From assembly GCA_900637705.1 (NCBI GenBank), contig LR134390.1, positions 2,480,001-2,544,000 of the forward strand: a DNA stretch of 64,000 nucleotides, read 5' to 3'. This document shows, piece after piece, positions 63,219-64,000 of this stretch. A model generated the notes under the pieces. That model was given only the letters and a program-made list of their open reading frames with translations. It was not told where the DNA came from and ran no database searches. Origin of the DNA: Fusobacterium varium (GTDB lineage: Bacteria > Fusobacteriota > Fusobacteriia > Fusobacteriales > Fusobacteriaceae). Each line of letters opens with the position of its first letter. Within the stretch, counting starts at the first letter, position 1. A program made the translations under genes and the position numbers.

Positions 63219-64000
63219 ATGAAACTTAAAAAATTAGTATTTTCTTTTATAACCATTATTTTTTTATTGGCTGGCTGCAGTAATATTCAGTCTAATCCAA
63301 ACAATAAATATGAACTTGTTGTTATTCATCTAAATGATGTTCATGGAAGAGCTGAAGAAGGAAAATATGATGGAATTGGGTATCCTAAAGTCGCTTCTAT
63401 AATCAATAAATATAGAGAAGTCTTTGGAAAAGAAAATGTTCTTTATTTAGATGCAGGAGATAATATTCATGGAACTACTTTTGCTACACTTGAAAAAGGA
63501 GAATCTATGATAAATCTCTCAAATGAAATGGGTCTTGATGCGATAGCTTTAGGAAACCATGATTTTAATTATGGAATGGAGCAACTATTAAAACTAGAAA
63601 ATATAGCAGATTTTAAATTTCTTACAACTAATGTATTAACCAAAGATGGAAACCCTATTGGAACAAAGTATATTATAAGAAAAATAAGAGGTGTCAAAGT
63701 AGGAATATTTGGTCTAACTACACCAGAAACTGTATATAAGGCTAATCCACAAATAGTTAAAAATCTAATTTTTGCAGACCCTATAGATACTGCAAAAAAA
63801 ACAACTGAAGAATTAAAGAAGAAAGGTGTTCAATTTATTATTGCTGTCACACATCTTGGTGATGATCCTTCTACTAAATATGAATGGCAGAGTGTAGGAT
63901 TAGCTGAATCTGTTCCAGAAATTAATCTTATTATTGATGGACATAGTCATACAGTTCTTAAAAACAAAACTGTAGTCAATGGTGTAACTATTGTACAAAC
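63219..64000 (+). CDS. Bifunctional metallophosphatase/5'-nucleotidase lipoprotein, C-terminus cut by window edge
   Basis: The frame starts at ATG 63219 after GGGAGGAAG and stays open to the edge. A lipoprotein signal ends in LAGC. The calcineurin-like phosphoesterase domain has LNDVHGRAEEG, LDAGDNIHG, LGNHDFNYG and IIDGHSHTVL, the metal and catalytic motifs of UshA/5'-nucleotidase enzymes. It hydrolyses nucleotides at the cell surface; the C-terminal substrate domain lies outside the window. Confidence 0.9.
   Translation, partial: MKLKKLVFSFITIIFLLAGCSNIQSNPNNKYELVVIHLNDVHGRAEEGKYDGIGYPKVASIINKYREVFGKENVLYLDAGDNIHGTTFATLEKGESMINLSNEMGLDAIALGNHDFNYGMEQLLKLENIADFKFLTTNVLTKDGNPIGTKYIIRKIRGVKVGIFGLTTPETVYKANPQIVKNLIFADPIDTAKKTTEELKKKGVQFIIAVTHLGDDPSTKYEWQSVGLAESVPEINLIIDGHSHTVLKNKTVVNGVTIVQ

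Noticed and set aside
1-64000. tRNA, rRNA or tmRNA genes
   Set aside because: No cloverleaf or conserved rRNA stretch was recognised on either strand.

Overview
The window is AT-rich, Gram-negative-type bacterial chromosome whose gene content fits Fusobacteriota, most likely the genus Fusobacterium. It combines low-GC, clostridia-like metabolic genes with an outer-membrane usher and periplasmic chaperones. The genus is inferred from gene content; no rRNA or tRNA gene is present to test it.

Layout. 1-6,849 (minus): a tight housekeeping operon of coaE, a frameshifted U32 peptidase, pgpA, cinA and a cupin-HTH regulator, ending in a FakA-type fatty-acid kinase fused to a DegV domain and cut by the window edge. 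6,975-7,340: a short, heavily structured transcript encoding a 37-residue hydrophobic peptide. 7,362-8,450: an orphan CARF protein. 8,620-11,659: purine permease plus adenine deaminase. 11,814-24,887 (plus): a chaperone-usher pilus region under three near-identical cyclic-di-GMP-I riboswitches. It has one long operon (pilin, HD-GYP phosphodiesterase, solute-binding protein, candidate tip adhesin, usher, MORN protein, chaperone) and two short pilin/terminator/chaperone cassettes. 24,832-30,847: DNA glycosylase, FMN-binding exported protein, two acetyltransferases, a MATE exporter, a HAD phosphatase and a VOC protein. 30,873-33,902: four-subunit 2-oxoacid:ferredoxin oxidoreductase. 33,966-36,266: osmolyte ABC transporter. 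36,303-38,703: MFS transporter and PLP-dependent sulfur amino acid enzyme. 38,841-41,079: LytTR regulator with a membrane partner. 41,236-45,636: an ABC gene relic, flavodoxin, stand-alone Hint domain, MerR regulator with divergent MATE gene, and a HAD phosphatase. 45,780-50,484: mannose-family PTS with two SIS proteins, resembling glucoselysine/fructoselysine (gfr) operons. 50,695-51,948: a plasmid-type Rep_3 protein. 52,011-53,351: a cation/proton antiporter behind a fluoride riboswitch. 53,361-64,000: MarC, P1 peptidase, DUF1846 protein, K+/H+ antiporter, two BrnQ carriers, an ArsC/Spx-like protein and a 5'-nucleotidase lipoprotein cut by the edge.

The most striking system is the pilus region. 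Cyclic-di-GMP is predicted to control three pilin transcripts by transcription termination, and the long operon encodes its own likely c-di-GMP phosphodiesterase with periplasmic ligand-binding domains. That forms a possible feedback loop from an external signal to pilus assembly.

Sequence quality matters here. Ten genes are each broken by one missing base in or near a short homopolymer and are restored to full family length by adding one base. An eleventh has an in-frame TGA. The uniform direction suggests under-called homopolymers rather than ten real pseudogenes. These loci are listed as frameshifted genes with repaired spans.
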